Positions 6,772-15,990 of a DNA stretch of 31,150 bases are shown in pieces. The stretch lies in NCBI GenBank assembly GCA_041859375.1, contig JBHEKP010000221.1:1-31150 (forward strand), written 5' to 3'. Under the pieces are notes generated by a model, which was given only the letters and a program-made list of their open reading frames with translations, was not told where the DNA came from and did no database searches. Position 1 is the stretch's first letter. Each line of letters begins with the position of its first letter. This stretch comes from JBHEKP01 sp041859375 (GTDB lineage Bacteria > Hydrogenedentota > Hydrogenedentia > Hydrogenedentales > CAITNO01). A program made the translations under genes and the position numbers.

Positions 6772-9191
6772 ATGGGTTGGATTGAGACAAACATGACACA
6801 ACCGGATGCCACAGCCCTCCGCCATTCCCCGCGCGTGGTTTTCCGCGCTGTTCTGGCGGCGGTGTTTCCCCTGCTGGCCCTGGCGCTTTTCGGCGCCCAC
6901 AGGGGGGGGACCTGCTGGAGTCGTGGCAGGGGCCCGGCGGATCGGTTTCCACCGATGTGTATATTCCGGCGGTCATGACGGCCTCCGGCAGGGGTTTTGT
7001 CAATGTGGAGCCCGCGTCGGTGCCGGGGCTGCGCGCCTTTTTGGATTTCCAGTCACCGCGTCTTGACACCGCCGCCATTCCGCAGGACGTGAAAACCGTA
7101 CCCCTCCATCCCTACCAGGAGTACCATCTCAGGCTGGTGTCCCTGGTGGGAGCGGTTTGGCGGTGGTACGGTGTTTCATGGGACGCCGTGCGCCGGTTAA
7201 TCACGGTGATGCTGGTGGTGGTGCTGTGGCTTGTTTATGCGGTGTCGCGGCTGGCCATGGGACGGGTCCCCGCCCTGGGCGTGGCGGCGGCCTTTGCCAT
7301 GAACGGGGCGCTGGCCCAGACTCTCGGCCAGTTGCGCGATTTTTCCAAGGCCCCCTTTGTGCTTCTGCTGGTTCTGCTGGCGGGTTTGCTGGTGCGGCGT
7401 CGGCGAGGCCCCGCCGTCCTGCTGCTGCTCTCCGCGGGCCTGGGCCTGTGCGCCGGGGTGGGGCTGGGCTTTCGCAGGGATCTGCTCGTCCTGCTGCCGC
7501 TGGGGGCGGCGGCGGTTCTTCTCGCCCGCGACACCCTGCGGGGCGCGGCGGGAAAATCGGCCCTGCGGATTGCGGCGCTGCTGTTGCTCGGCGCGGCCTT
7601 TCTCGCGCCCGCATGGCCGGTGCTTCGGGCCTTTCAAACCCACGGGAGCCTGTCGGCCCATGATGCCATGATGGGTCTGGCCACGGCCTGCGACCGGCAG
7701 CTGCCCCTCACGCCCGCCTCCCATGAGAAACTGTATCTGCTTAATGATTTGCTGGTCACCTTCCAGGGGCATGACGGGGCTGCGCGCGGGGTGACGGTGG
7801 GGCGGGAGTACTACCGGGCCAACGCCTACGACTACCCCCATGATCAGATTTTCAAAACGCACTACCTTCTGGAGACGGCGCGTGTTTTCCCCGCCGACTT
7901 GATTGGGCGGTGCTGCGCCTCCCTGTTGTCGGTGCTGGGCGGGGTGGCACCCGGCGGCGCGGGGACCGCGCCGGGCCTGCTGGAACGTTTCGGGGCCTGG
8001 GCCGCCCTGCTGGCGCTGGCGGGGCTTTTCCGGCGGGACCGCCGCCTGTTTTTCACGCTGGCTTTTTTCACGGCGTATCTGGGGGCGTATCCGTCCCTCC
8101 AGTTTTCACCGAGACATGTGTTTCACCTGGCCTTTGCGCCCTTTTTCTTCTGGGGCATGATTGCGGAATGGGCAATCCGGCGTTGGAAGCGGCGGCGGGA
8201 AGCCCCGGGGGAGGGGATGCCGTCCCCCGCATGGACGGCGGCGGCGTGCCTGCTGCTGCTTGGTGCGCCCGCGGCGCTTTGGGGAGCCGCCGCCTGGTGG
8301 CAGGGCGGGACGGTGGGCGCGCTGAAGCAATCCTATCTGGACGCGCCGCGCAGGACGGTGGAATTCGTCCGGCGCTCCTGGGACGGCCGGGTGCTCTTTT
8401 CGCCCGTTGTTGACCGTCCCTGTGTTTCCTGCCAGCACCTGGGGCTTATCAATGATTTTCAGACCACGTTTTATGTGCTGACCCTTTCCGGGGGCGCGGA
8501 CGCCCCCGACTTGGCCGTGGAGTACGAGGCGAACAATTTTCAGGAGGATTTTTCCGGTCCCCTGCTGTGCGCGGCGACCATGGGAGGACGGTCCTGTGTG
8601 GTGGTGGTGCCGGTGTATGAGCCGACCTATTGTCCCGTGTGGAACCGGCTGGCGGGGTTTTCCCTGCCGGCCACCCAGGCGGACCGGCTTGTTGGCATGG
8701 AGGTGATTGCCGATGCGGGGGCCGTGGGACTGCCGCTGGCTTTTGCCCATTCCCTGGGGCATCCGGAGACGTCTGCGCCGGTGCAAAAGCCAAAAATACC
8801 CTGGCTGGGCCTTGAATCGCCTGATTATGCCCCCGCACCGCCGTTTAATCCCTTTCCGGTGTACAACCGCGCAAAAGGCGCCCTTCTTGGCGGTGATGCC
8901 GGCGCGGCGGTGAAGGAAGCCGCCGAAGCGCTGAGGCTGCGTCCGGAAAGCCTCCTTTTCGGGGTGTTGATGGCCGAGGCCCAGGCGGCCATGGGTAACC
9001 ACGGGGAATCCCGTGCCGCATTGGAACGGGTGCTTTTCAGCCATGGGCGGGATCCCAAGGCGGGGGAATTGGTCCGGGAAGCCATCGAAAAACTTCCCCC
9101 CTCCGCCGGAGGAGAACAATGGCTTGCCGCATGGCGGCTGGAATTTCCGCGCGCCTTTTGCCGTCTGGAAAACGCGCCGCCGCGTCAATAA
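6772..9191 (+). CDS. GT-C-type glycosyltransferase-like membrane protein with TPR tail, frame broken at a G8 tract
   Basis: Two overlapping frames form one gene. Frame one runs from ATG 6772 (or ATG 6793) through an N-terminal membrane helix (RAVLAAVFPLLALALFG) and stops at 6978. The second frame carries the rest, through 9191. The join is the run of eight G at 6902-6909. One extra G, or two fewer, gives an unbroken 806-aa protein reading ...AHRGGDLLESWQG.... An acidic DLLE motif just after the first helix and many membrane segments up to about residue 510 are typical of GT-C enzymes that use lipid-linked sugars. A periplasmic domain follows, then a TPR-like segment at about 695-780. The first start codon available to the downstream frame alone is GTG 6957. 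The break is either a homopolymer sequencing error or a phase-variation switch. Substrate unknown. Confidence 0.65.
6902..6909 (+). repeat. Poly-G tract (8 bases) at the frame break
   Basis: Eight consecutive G residues sit exactly where the two frames of the GT-C-like gene must join. Slippage by +1 or -2 would switch full-length translation on. Poly-G tracts in surface-glycan genes are classic phase-variation sites, and they are also frequent sites of base-count errors in assemblies. Confidence 0.8.
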
Positions 9192-9200
9192 GGACGGTGC

Positions 9201-9827
9201 TCAGGCCTCCCCGGTCCCGGTGCCGTCCCGGCCGCCTCCGGTGAGCATTTCAGGGGTCAGGCCGAACAATCCGGCCATTTCCAAATCCCGTTTCAGTTTG
9301 GCCCGCCGTTCCGGGTCGGTGCGGTGCGCCACCAGGCGCGCAGGATTGCCCGCCCACAACTCGCCCGCCGGGATGTCCCTTGTCACCACGCTTGAGGGCC
9401 CCACCACCGCGCCGTCGCCGATGGTGACCCCCGGCATGATGTAGACGCGCGCTCCGATGAAACATTCCCTTCCGATGCGGATGGGCTCGGTGATGTGGGG
9501 GGTCAGCCGCCAATGGACGTCTGTGCCGTGGAAAAGGTGGTTGGTGTCCCGAATGACGGCATAGGGACCGATGCAGGTGTCGGCGCCGACTTCGAGCACA
9601 TCATTGCACACCAGCAGGGCGTAATCCCGCACCTCCACCCGATCCCCCAGCACAATCCGGCCTTTTTTGTGGGTACGAAACACAAGATTATTCCAGAGCA
9701 CGCATCCCGCCCCCAGGAGGACATGGCCCTTCACCTCCACACTGGAGCCATTGAATTGGCAATCCGGACCGACCTGGTCAAAGAGGCGTCTGACCCTGCC
9801 AATTTTCCAGTTTTTCCACCAGCCCAT
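9201..9827 (-). CDS. Left-handed beta-helix (hexapeptide) acyltransferase
   Basis: This 208-aa protein is built from hexapeptide repeats over about residues 20-165, as in the LbetaH acetyltransferases that modify sugars, lipopolysaccharide or exopolysaccharide with acetyl-CoA. H97 and H100 in DTNHLFHG are the likely catalytic histidines. The end of the helix reads VVGPSSVVTRDIPAGELWAG followed by NPA, the standard C-terminal signature of the WbbJ/MaA-like group. A short basic helical tail follows. The ATG at 9827 is preferred because AAGGAG lies eight bases upstream; the TTG at 9851 would place that site inside the gene. It converges on the GT-C-like gene with a 9-nt gap. A role in decorating surface glycan fits the surroundings; the acceptor is unknown. 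Confidence 0.82.
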   Translation of the reverse strand: MGWWKNWKIGRVRRLFDQVGPDCQFNGSSVEVKGHVLLGAGCVLWNNLVFRTHKKGRIVLGDRVEVRDYALLVCNDVLEVGADTCIGPYAVIRDTNHLFHGTDVHWRLTPHITEPIRIGRECFIGARVYIMPGVTIGDGAVVGPSSVVTRDIPAGELWAGNPARLVAHRTDPERRAKLKRDLEMAGLFGLTPEMLTGGGRDGTGTGEA

Positions 9828-9958
9828 GGGGAGGACTCCTTTTGCGCGCAACCCAACCGCAATCGGTAAAAAAATCGCTGCTGGACATATTGTAACGCCA
9901 ATGGTTTACGGGGGCAAACAAGGCGAAAACACAATATATAGAGCCCAAAATATTTTGG

Positions 9959-9987
9959 TTGCATATATCTAGGTGCCGTGCTATGAT
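9959..9987 (+). promoter_or_regulatory. Possible promoter for the radical-SAM-like gene
   Basis: TTGCAT (9959-9964), a 17-bp spacer and TATGAT (9982-9987) lie in a local AT-rich stretch between divergent genes. The -10 is good and the -35 weak. Transcription would start near 9994, giving a leader of about 135 nt before the ATG at 10130. Confidence 0.35.
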
Positions 9988-10094
9988 GTCATCAACATAA
10001 GGGGTTTAAGTGAAAAGTGGTTACCATATATTGTGGTTCTGAAACGGTCAATCAGCGAAAAATGAGTCAATTTCGGGTGATGGGGTCATTCACA

Positions 10095-10117
10095 CAGACT
10101 TCCGGTGTCTGCCGGAA
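10095..10117 (+). promoter_or_regulatory. Interlocked alternative hairpins just before the ribosome binding site
   Basis: CAGAC (10095-10099) can pair with GTCTG (10107-10111), and TTCCGG (10100-10105) can pair with CCGGAA (10112-10117). The two stems interlock, so they compete. The second stem ends two bases before the strong Shine-Dalgarno GGGGAGG (10119-10125). A switch affecting translation of the 10130 gene is possible; no known riboswitch is recognised. Confidence 0.3.
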
Positions 10118-10129
10118 TGGGGAGGCTGA

Positions 10130-11650
10130 ATGAAGTCAAAAACCGCACTTGTGTATATTCCCGGCTGGCCGTTACGGACAAGCTCCTTCATGCCCAAGAG
10201 CAGTCTGGCCGTGTTGGCGGGCCGCATGGCGGGGTGTGACAAACCCCTGCGGATACTTGATTTCGGTGTGGTGGACACGGTTCGCCGTTTCTCGGGGGTA
10301 TTGTCGGAATTTTCGGTAAAACCCGCCGAAGCGATGATTTCCAATTCCTTTTCCAGCCGGTTGCGGCGTTTGTTTGACAACGACGGCATGGGCGAGTTTC
10401 TCCGTGTCCGCCGGGAGTGGCGCACGGAGATTGCCGGGCAGATCATGGGGGAGTCCCCGGAGCGTTTGGTGTATCTTGCGGACACGCGCGATGAGTACCG
10501 GGAGGCTCGTGGGGTTGCCCTGATGGTGCGCCGGCAGAATCCGCACATTCAGCAGTGCGTCATTGGTGCCCACGCCCACAAGTACGGTGTGCTCTTTGCC
10601 GCATCGGAAGAGCCCTTTTCCCATTATGGAAACAATGTGGAGGACTGGCTGCTCCTTCCGGGTGTTTTTGGCCCCGGCGAACCGGAGCCTGCCGCTGAAT
10701 ACGACCCTTCCGTGTACCCGGCCCTTTACAGCGGCGGGAAGTTCCATTGCTTTACCGTGGGCACCGGCGGGAATTCCGTCGGCATTTGCGCCGAGATGCG
10801 CCGGATTCAGCGCCATGTGCCGGTGTGCGCCTTTGATGTGGCGGGTTCTCTGCCCCTTGCGCGGGCCATGGACATGGCGGCCGAGTTTGTCGCGCGCCGC
10901 ATGGAGACGGCCTATGCGTGCACCCTTGCCCCCGGCGGCTCCGCCGAGGGCGCGGCGTCATTGCTGCACGCCACGGGCTGCCGGAGCGCCGCAGTGGACG
11001 TGCCCACGGGCAGCCAGCGGCTGCTGGAGGATTTCTACGGTTGCGGCTATGGCGTTTCCCAGGCGCGAAACCTCATGCGCATCCTCCGCGCCCAGGGGAT
11101 TTCGGTGACCGCGCAACTTGTTTACCCGTGCCCCCGTGACGACCGGCACACGCGTGCCGAAACGGAACTGCTGCTGGACCAGTCCCTGCCCGAGGGCGTG
11201 GTGGCTGGCTATCCCGAATGCCATCCCCGGTCCAGGTGGGCGGAGAGTCCGGAATTATTCGGATTCAACTGTCCGTCCGCCCAGCAGCTCCGCTGGGCCA
11301 GGGGTGACGACCGCCCCGAATTGTGCGACACCGGCGCGCCGCTGCCCTGCGGCGGCATGCGCGGCTGGACGCCCGAGTCGGCCCGGGCCGCGCAGCAGTC
11401 GCTGCTCAGGGAAGTGGAGACGCGGGGCACCGTGGCCGGTCTCGGCCAGGCGGAGGCGCTCATCGCCCGGGTGGCCGGTTTTGAGGGGCGAGAACAGGCC
11501 TGGCACCACCGGGTGCAGACCGCGCTTGCCACGGGCGACTTCAATGAATTGTCCGCGCTCATCACCGCGTTCAACCGCCGTGCCGCAGGCGCGCCCCGCG
11601 CCAACCAGCCGGAATGGCTGCCCCTGGATCTCGCCGCCGCCGCAAATTGA
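10130..11650 (+). CDS. Radical SAM/B12-binding-like protein lacking the CxxxCxxC cluster motif
   Basis: This 506-aa cytoplasmic protein starts at ATG 10130 behind GGGGAGG. Its layout follows B12-binding radical SAM proteins. An N-terminal Rossmann-like region (about residues 1-165) begins YIPGWPL and contains a LDFGVVDTVRR-type strand-loop. The linker DPSVYPALYSGGKFHCFTVG resembles the segment that normally precedes the cluster motif. A TIM-barrel-like half then has AGSLPLARAMDMAAEFVARR, ATGCRSAAVDVPTGSQ and ARNLMRILRAQGISVTAQL, matching the late barrel strands of radical SAM enzymes. Where CxxxCxxC should be, near residues 211-222, the sequence reads GTGGNSVGICAEM. No C-x3-C-x2-C occurs anywhere in the protein, so it probably cannot hold the usual 4Fe-4S cluster. 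It may be a non-catalytic descendant or have a new role. The family link is made by eye. Confidence 0.55.
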   Translation: MKSKTALVYIPGWPLRTSSFMPKSSLAVLAGRMAGCDKPLRILDFGVVDTVRRFSGVLSEFSVKPAEAMISNSFSSRLRRLFDNDGMGEFLRVRREWRTEIAGQIMGESPERLVYLADTRDEYREARGVALMVRRQNPHIQQCVIGAHAHKYGVLFAASEEPFSHYGNNVEDWLLLPGVFGPGEPEPAAEYDPSVYPALYSGGKFHCFTVGTGGNSVGICAEMRRIQRHVPVCAFDVAGSLPLARAMDMAAEFVARRMETAYACTLAPGGSAEGAASLLHATGCRSAAVDVPTGSQRLLEDFYGCGYGVSQARNLMRILRAQGISVTAQLVYPCPRDDRHTRAETELLLDQSLPEGVVAGYPECHPRSRWAESPELFGFNCPSAQQLRWARGDDRPELCDTGAPLPCGGMRGWTPESARAAQQSLLREVETRGTVAGLGQAEALIARVAGFEGREQAWHHRVQTALATGDFNELSALITAFNRRAAGAPRANQPEWLPLDLAAAAN

Positions 11651-11792
11651 ACGGTGGTGCCCCCGGAGACAGGTAGTGCCCCGGATAGGGGCGAGAAGCA
11701 TCCTCATATGCCGGGTCAGCCCTGCCGGATCGCTTTGCCTGAGGAAAACCGGGGGGAAATGAAATCAATGCATGATTTCGCCAAATATAACA

Positions 11793-11821
11793 TTGACAGC
11801 GGGGCGGCATTGTGCTATTTT
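11793..11821 (+). promoter_or_regulatory. Sigma70-type promoter abutting the hybrid kinase start
   Basis: A perfect TTGACA (11793-11798), 17-bp spacer and TATTTT (11816-11821) are present. Transcription would start near 11828, at or next to the ATG at 11829, predicting a leaderless mRNA. The lack of a Shine-Dalgarno before 11829 agrees with this. Confidence 0.5.
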
Positions 11822-11828
11822 TGTAATT

Positions 11829-14800
11829 ATGAGTGGGCGAGGTAATGGTGCAAACGGAACGAAATTTTCAAATGTGTTGAAACATGCCTTTTTTTTCTCG
11901 GTTTTGATTGCCATTGCCGGGATGGGATGGTGGGGGGCGCGCTGGAGGAGCGCTGTTCTGGAAAACGCGATGCGGGAGACACTTCTTCTTCAGGCATCAG
12001 AGATCGCGTCCGGCATTGACAGGGACTACATTCCGGCACTCACTTTCACTGAAGCGGACAAGGCGCATCCTGTTTACAAAACGATTTGCGGCCAGTTGGG
12101 GGCGTATGCACGGGTGGCCCGGCTCAACCGTGCGTACATCATTGCCCGGCGCAACGGGGAGGTGGTCTTTGGACCCGTTGGAAGTGCCGCGGAGGGTTCT
12201 GACGCGGAACCGGGCATGATGTCCGGAACCGGACTGCCGCAGGCGCTTGACGCGGTGTTTGAATCCGGAGCCCCCTCGTTTTTCGGACCCTATACCCGCC
12301 GCGATGAAAGGGTGTTCACTGCTTTCGCGCCCGTGCGGGATCCCATGGACTCAAAGGTGATGATGGTGGTGGGCGTTGATCAGCCGACGGAACACTTCAG
12401 GGCTAAAGCGGCAAAGGTTCAACATATTCCCGCCGCATTGTCCGTGATGCTGTGCGTTTTCATTCTTTGCCTGTCGGCAATGATTTATTGGCGGAACCGC
12501 CTGCAAAAAAAAGACAAAAAATACCTTTGGCATGTTGAGACCATTATGGTCGGCGGGGTGGGGGTGATTCTTTGCGGGGGGGTCTTCTACCTGTTGCTTG
12601 TTTTGGAACAGGACAAGAGCGCCGACCATTTCAAGAGGATGTTTGCCGCCCAATGCGGGGTTGTGTGGGGGCGGGTCAACACGATTGACTGCGCCATCAA
12701 TTCGCTTGAACGTTTCTTTGCCTCCAGCGAGCAGGTGGAAGCCGGGGAATTCAGCCGGTTTGCGCGGGCCCAGGCGAAGGAGAGCATGCTTGGTGTGCTG
12801 GAATGGCTTCCCGCAGTGCGCCCGGAGGAGCGGGCCGCCTATGAGGGGGCGGTGGGGCGCACCATCTGGGAGCGGAACGACAACGGGATGAAGATTCCCG
12901 CCGGTAAGCGGGAGGTCTATTATCCGGTTCACTATGTGGAGCCGCCGTCGGGCAATGAGATGGTGCTGGGTTATGATCCGCTTTCCGAACCGGTCCGCCG
13001 CGCCGCCCTTGAGGAGGCGGCCCGCCTGGGGTTTTCGGCGGCCACAACGCCGATCAAACTGATTCAGGACACGGTGGGCGAACCGGGCATTGTGGTGTTC
13101 AATCCAATGAGGCCGGACGGGGGAAGCGGGGATGTGCCGGAGCGGCCCGCGGGTTTCATTGTGTCCGCGCTCAAGTTCAGCCATCTTTTACAGGATTATT
13201 CCGGGACCGATGCGATTCAAGGAAGGGGGTCAGCGCTTCGTCTGCTTGACTTGTCCTCACCGGACGGGCCGGTGTTTGTGGCGGGTCCCCCCCCGCAGTT
13301 TGGTGACGGGGCGCGGCAGGTTTCCCATGCGGTCTTTGGCGGGCAGTATGAACGGTTCCAAATATGCCCGCTTTTTGCCTTTGGGAAGGCCTATGCGCTG
13401 GCGGGGGATTTTCCGGGCCGCGGTCAATTTCCAGGCATCTCGTTGGCACCCTGGCTCATTGGCGTCTTCGGCCTGCTGTTGACAGCCATGCTTACCATCC
13501 TCGCGGGGCGGGAGCGGAGCAGGCATTTTCATCTTGAATACCAGGTGGCGCGCCGGACCGCGGAGCTGGGGAGAAGCGAGGAGCTTTTCCGTGAAGTCTT
13601 CAACGCCTCCCCCACGGGGAAGATGCTGCTGACCCCCGACGGCGCCATCATGCGGGTGAACGGCGCCTTTTGCGCGCTCACGGGCTACAGCGAGGAAGAG
13701 CTGTGCAGGCATTCCATCCACACCATCATCCAGGGCGGCGGCATCAGGGATCTGGTCAGGTTTCTCATGAAGGTTGCGGAAACGGGCAGCGGCGTCCACC
13801 AGATGGAGACGCGCTATGTAGGCAGGAACGGCGCGGAGGCGTGGATGCAGCTGCACGTCTCCATGGTGCGCCATGTGCTGTCCCTGCCCTTTTGCTATGT
13901 GGTCCAAGTCCAGGATGTGACGGCGCGGCGGCGGGCGGAGGAGGAGCGCGGCCTCCTGCTCGCGCTCACCCGTGCGATAGTGGGTGTTGAGGATTTTGAC
14001 ACCGTCATTGCCGTGGTGCTGAGGATGATTTGCGAGAGCACCAAGTGGGACATCGGCGAGGTGTGGTTCCTTTCCGGGGATGAAACCCGGCTTGAGCTGG
14101 GCTGGCAGCACAGTTACAGGCACGAGCGGCTCCGCGAATTCCACACGGAAAGCGCCGGTTACGCATTCACGCCCGGAGTCGGCCTTCCGGGCCGGGTCTG
14201 GGAAACGCGCGCGCCCGTTTGGATACCGGACATCAACGCTGACGAGACATTTTTGCGCCGTCATATGGCCAGGAAATACGGGCTGAAGGCGGCGGTCGGC
14301 ATCCCCATCATGGACAATGACCGGGTCATCATGGTCATGGCCTTTTTCCTCAGCGAGGTCCGGAGCGAGGAGCGCCGGATGGTTGATCTCGTGACGGCCG
14401 CGGCGGCGCAGCTGGGGGTGGCCTTCCAGCGCAGGCGCGCGGAGGAAACCCTCCGCCGGCTGAATGTGGAGCTTGAGCGGCGTGTCGCGGAACGGACCGA
14501 GGAACTGATGGCGGCGAAGGAGGAGGCGGAGGTCGCGAACAAATCCAAGAGCGTGTTCCTGGCAAACATGAGCCATGAGATACGCACGCCGATGAACGCC
14601 ATTCTGGGGTACGCCCAGCTCATGCGCCGGCTGAAGACGCTGAGCCCGGAGCAGGCGGAATACCTGGAAACCATCAACAAGAGCGGGGAGACGCTGCTCG
14701 CGATCATCAACGACATCCTTGAAATGTCGAAAATAGAGTCCGGCCGCGTCACGCTGCATCCCGTGACCTTCAACCTGCCGGCGCTTCTGGGACATCTGGA

Positions 14801-15929
14801 CAGCCTTTTCCGCGTCCGCACAATGGCGAAAAAGCTGGCGCTGGACGTGTGCATGGCGGGGACCATACCGCAGTATGTCTTCGCGGACGAGGGCAAGGTG
14901 CGCCAGGTGCTCATCAACATGCTGGGCAACGCGGTGAAATTCACGGACAAGGGCGGGATTGAAATGCGGGTGCGCGCGGAGGGGGAAGACGGGGACCGGT
15001 TCCGTATTTTCGTCGAGGTTGAGGACACGGGTTGCGGCATTCCAAAGGAAGAGGAGGACCTGGTATTCCAGCCCTTTGAGCAGACCCGGCTTGCCGCGCA
15101 CCGCGAGGGCACCGGCCTTGGCATGGTGATCAGCAGAAAGTACGCCCGGATGATGGACGGTGATCTGCGGCTGCTGCGGAGCCAGCCGGGGACAGGGAGC
15201 GTTTTTTGTTTTGAGTTCACGGCCCTCCGCGGGGAGCAGGCCGGAAGCGATGACATGGAGCAGCAGCGGATTTTGGGGCTGTCGCCGGGCCAGAAGGAGA
15301 TGCATGTCCTGGTGGTTGACGACAACGAGGCCAACCGGGGCCTTTTTGTGCGCCTGCTCGGCCAGGTGGGGTTCAAGACCCGGGAAGCCGGCAACGGCAT
15401 GGAGGCGCTGGCCGATTTTCAGCGGTTCCGCCCCGACATCATTCTAATGGACGTGCTGATGCCGGAGATGGATGGCAGGGAGGCGGTCAGGCGCATACGG
15501 CAGCTTCCGGGCGGCCAGGAAGTGCCCATAATCATCATCTCCGCCAATTCCATGGAGGAGGACAGGCATCTGGCGATGGAGAGCGGCGCGGACAGTTTTC
15601 TTGGCAAGCCTTTTATGGAAAGCGAACTCCTCCGGGAAATACGGGAGCTTACCGGGGTTCAGTACGCCTACGACTCCCCCGCCGGGGAAGCCGCGGCGGA
15701 CACGCCAAAGCCCGCGGTGGCACTTTGCCGGGAGGAACTGGCCTTTCTTTCGGAGGAACTGAGGGAATCCATGCTGAAGGCCGTGGCCACGGCCCGCATG
15801 GGCGCCTTTTTGGACATGATCGAAAGGATCAGGGAACAGAACCCGCGGGTGGCCGAGCAACTGCGGTTCATCGCGGGGCGCTTTGACTATGACACACTGA
15901 TGGAACTTCTTGGCCAGGACGGTGGCTGA
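11829..15929 (+). CDS. Hybrid sensor histidine kinase (CHASE-PAS-GAF-HisKA-HATPase-REC)
   Basis: This protein of about 1366 aa starts at ATG 11829; an open frame from 11772 would overlap the promoter. Order of parts: membrane helix 18-36; extracytoplasmic sensor about 40-200; helices about 203-222 and 237-258; a CHASE-type sensor about 260-420 (LERFFASSEQVEAGEFSRF, then LGVLEWLPAV); helix about 540-560; PAS about 585-697; GAF about 710-867; coiled coil; HisKA with MSHEIRTPMN (H916); ATPase with NMLGNAVKFTD, DTGCGIP and GTGLG; and a receiver with D1164/D1165, D1208 and K1260. The last 80 or so residues are helical and in the place of an HPt domain, but no phosphoacceptor His is evident. The kinase likely relays signal to the HD-GYP protein just downstream. 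The ligand is unknown. Confidence 0.88.
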   Translation: MSGRGNGANGTKFSNVLKHAFFFSVLIAIAGMGWWGARWRSAVLENAMRETLLLQASEIASGIDRDYIPALTFTEADKAHPVYKTICGQLGAYARVARLNRAYIIARRNGEVVFGPVGSAAEGSDAEPGMMSGTGLPQALDAVFESGAPSFFGPYTRRDERVFTAFAPVRDPMDSKVMMVVGVDQPTEHFRAKAAKVQHIPAALSVMLCVFILCLSAMIYWRNRLQKKDKKYLWHVETIMVGGVGVILCGGVFYLLLVLEQDKSADHFKRMFAAQCGVVWGRVNTIDCAINSLERFFASSEQVEAGEFSRFARAQAKESMLGVLEWLPAVRPEERAAYEGAVGRTIWERNDNGMKIPAGKREVYYPVHYVEPPSGNEMVLGYDPLSEPVRRAALEEAARLGFSAATTPIKLIQDTVGEPGIVVFNPMRPDGGSGDVPERPAGFIVSALKFSHLLQDYSGTDAIQGRGSALRLLDLSSPDGPVFVAGPPPQFGDGARQVSHAVFGGQYERFQICPLFAFGKAYALAGDFPGRGQFPGISLAPWLIGVFGLLLTAMLTILAGRERSRHFHLEYQVARRTAELGRSEELFREVFNASPTGKMLLTPDGAIMRVNGAFCALTGYSEEELCRHSIHTIIQGGGIRDLVRFLMKVAETGSGVHQMETRYVGRNGAEAWMQLHVSMVRHVLSLPFCYVVQVQDVTARRRAEEERGLLLALTRAIVGVEDFDTVIAVVLRMICESTKWDIGEVWFLSGDETRLELGWQHSYRHERLREFHTESAGYAFTPGVGLPGRVWETRAPVWIPDINADETFLRRHMARKYGLKAAVGIPIMDNDRVIMVMAFFLSEVRSEERRMVDLVTAAAAQLGVAFQRRRAEETLRRLNVELERRVAERTEELMAAKEEAEVANKSKSVFLANMSHEIRTPMNAILGYAQLMRRLKTLSPEQAEYLETINKSGETLLAIINDILEMSKIESGRVTLHPVTFNLPALLGHLDSLFRVRTMAKKLALDVCMAGTIPQYVFADEGKVRQVLINMLGNAVKFTDKGGIEMRVRAEGEDGDRFRIFVEVEDTGCGIPKEEEDLVFQPFEQTRLAAHREGTGLGMVISRKYARMMDGDLRLLRSQPGTGSVFCFEFTALRGEQAGSDDMEQQRILGLSPGQKEMHVLVVDDNEANRGLFVRLLGQVGFKTREAGNGMEALADFQRFRPDIILMDVLMPEMDGREAVRRIRQLPGGQEVPIIIISANSMEEDRHLAMESGADSFLGKPFMESELLREIRELTGVQYAYDSPAGEAAADTPKPAVALCREELAFLSEELRESMLKAVATARMGAFLDMIERIREQNPRVAEQLRFIAGRFDYDTLMELLGQDGG

Positions 15930-15990
15930 AACCGGATGGAGGCCGCCACGCCATGCGGGGAAGGGGCGGCATGACATGAAAGGATTCGGC

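Noticed and set aside
13257..15305. Minus-strand open frame of 682 codons
   Set aside because: It is antisense to the hybrid kinase; the composition is biased and shows no recognisable domain.
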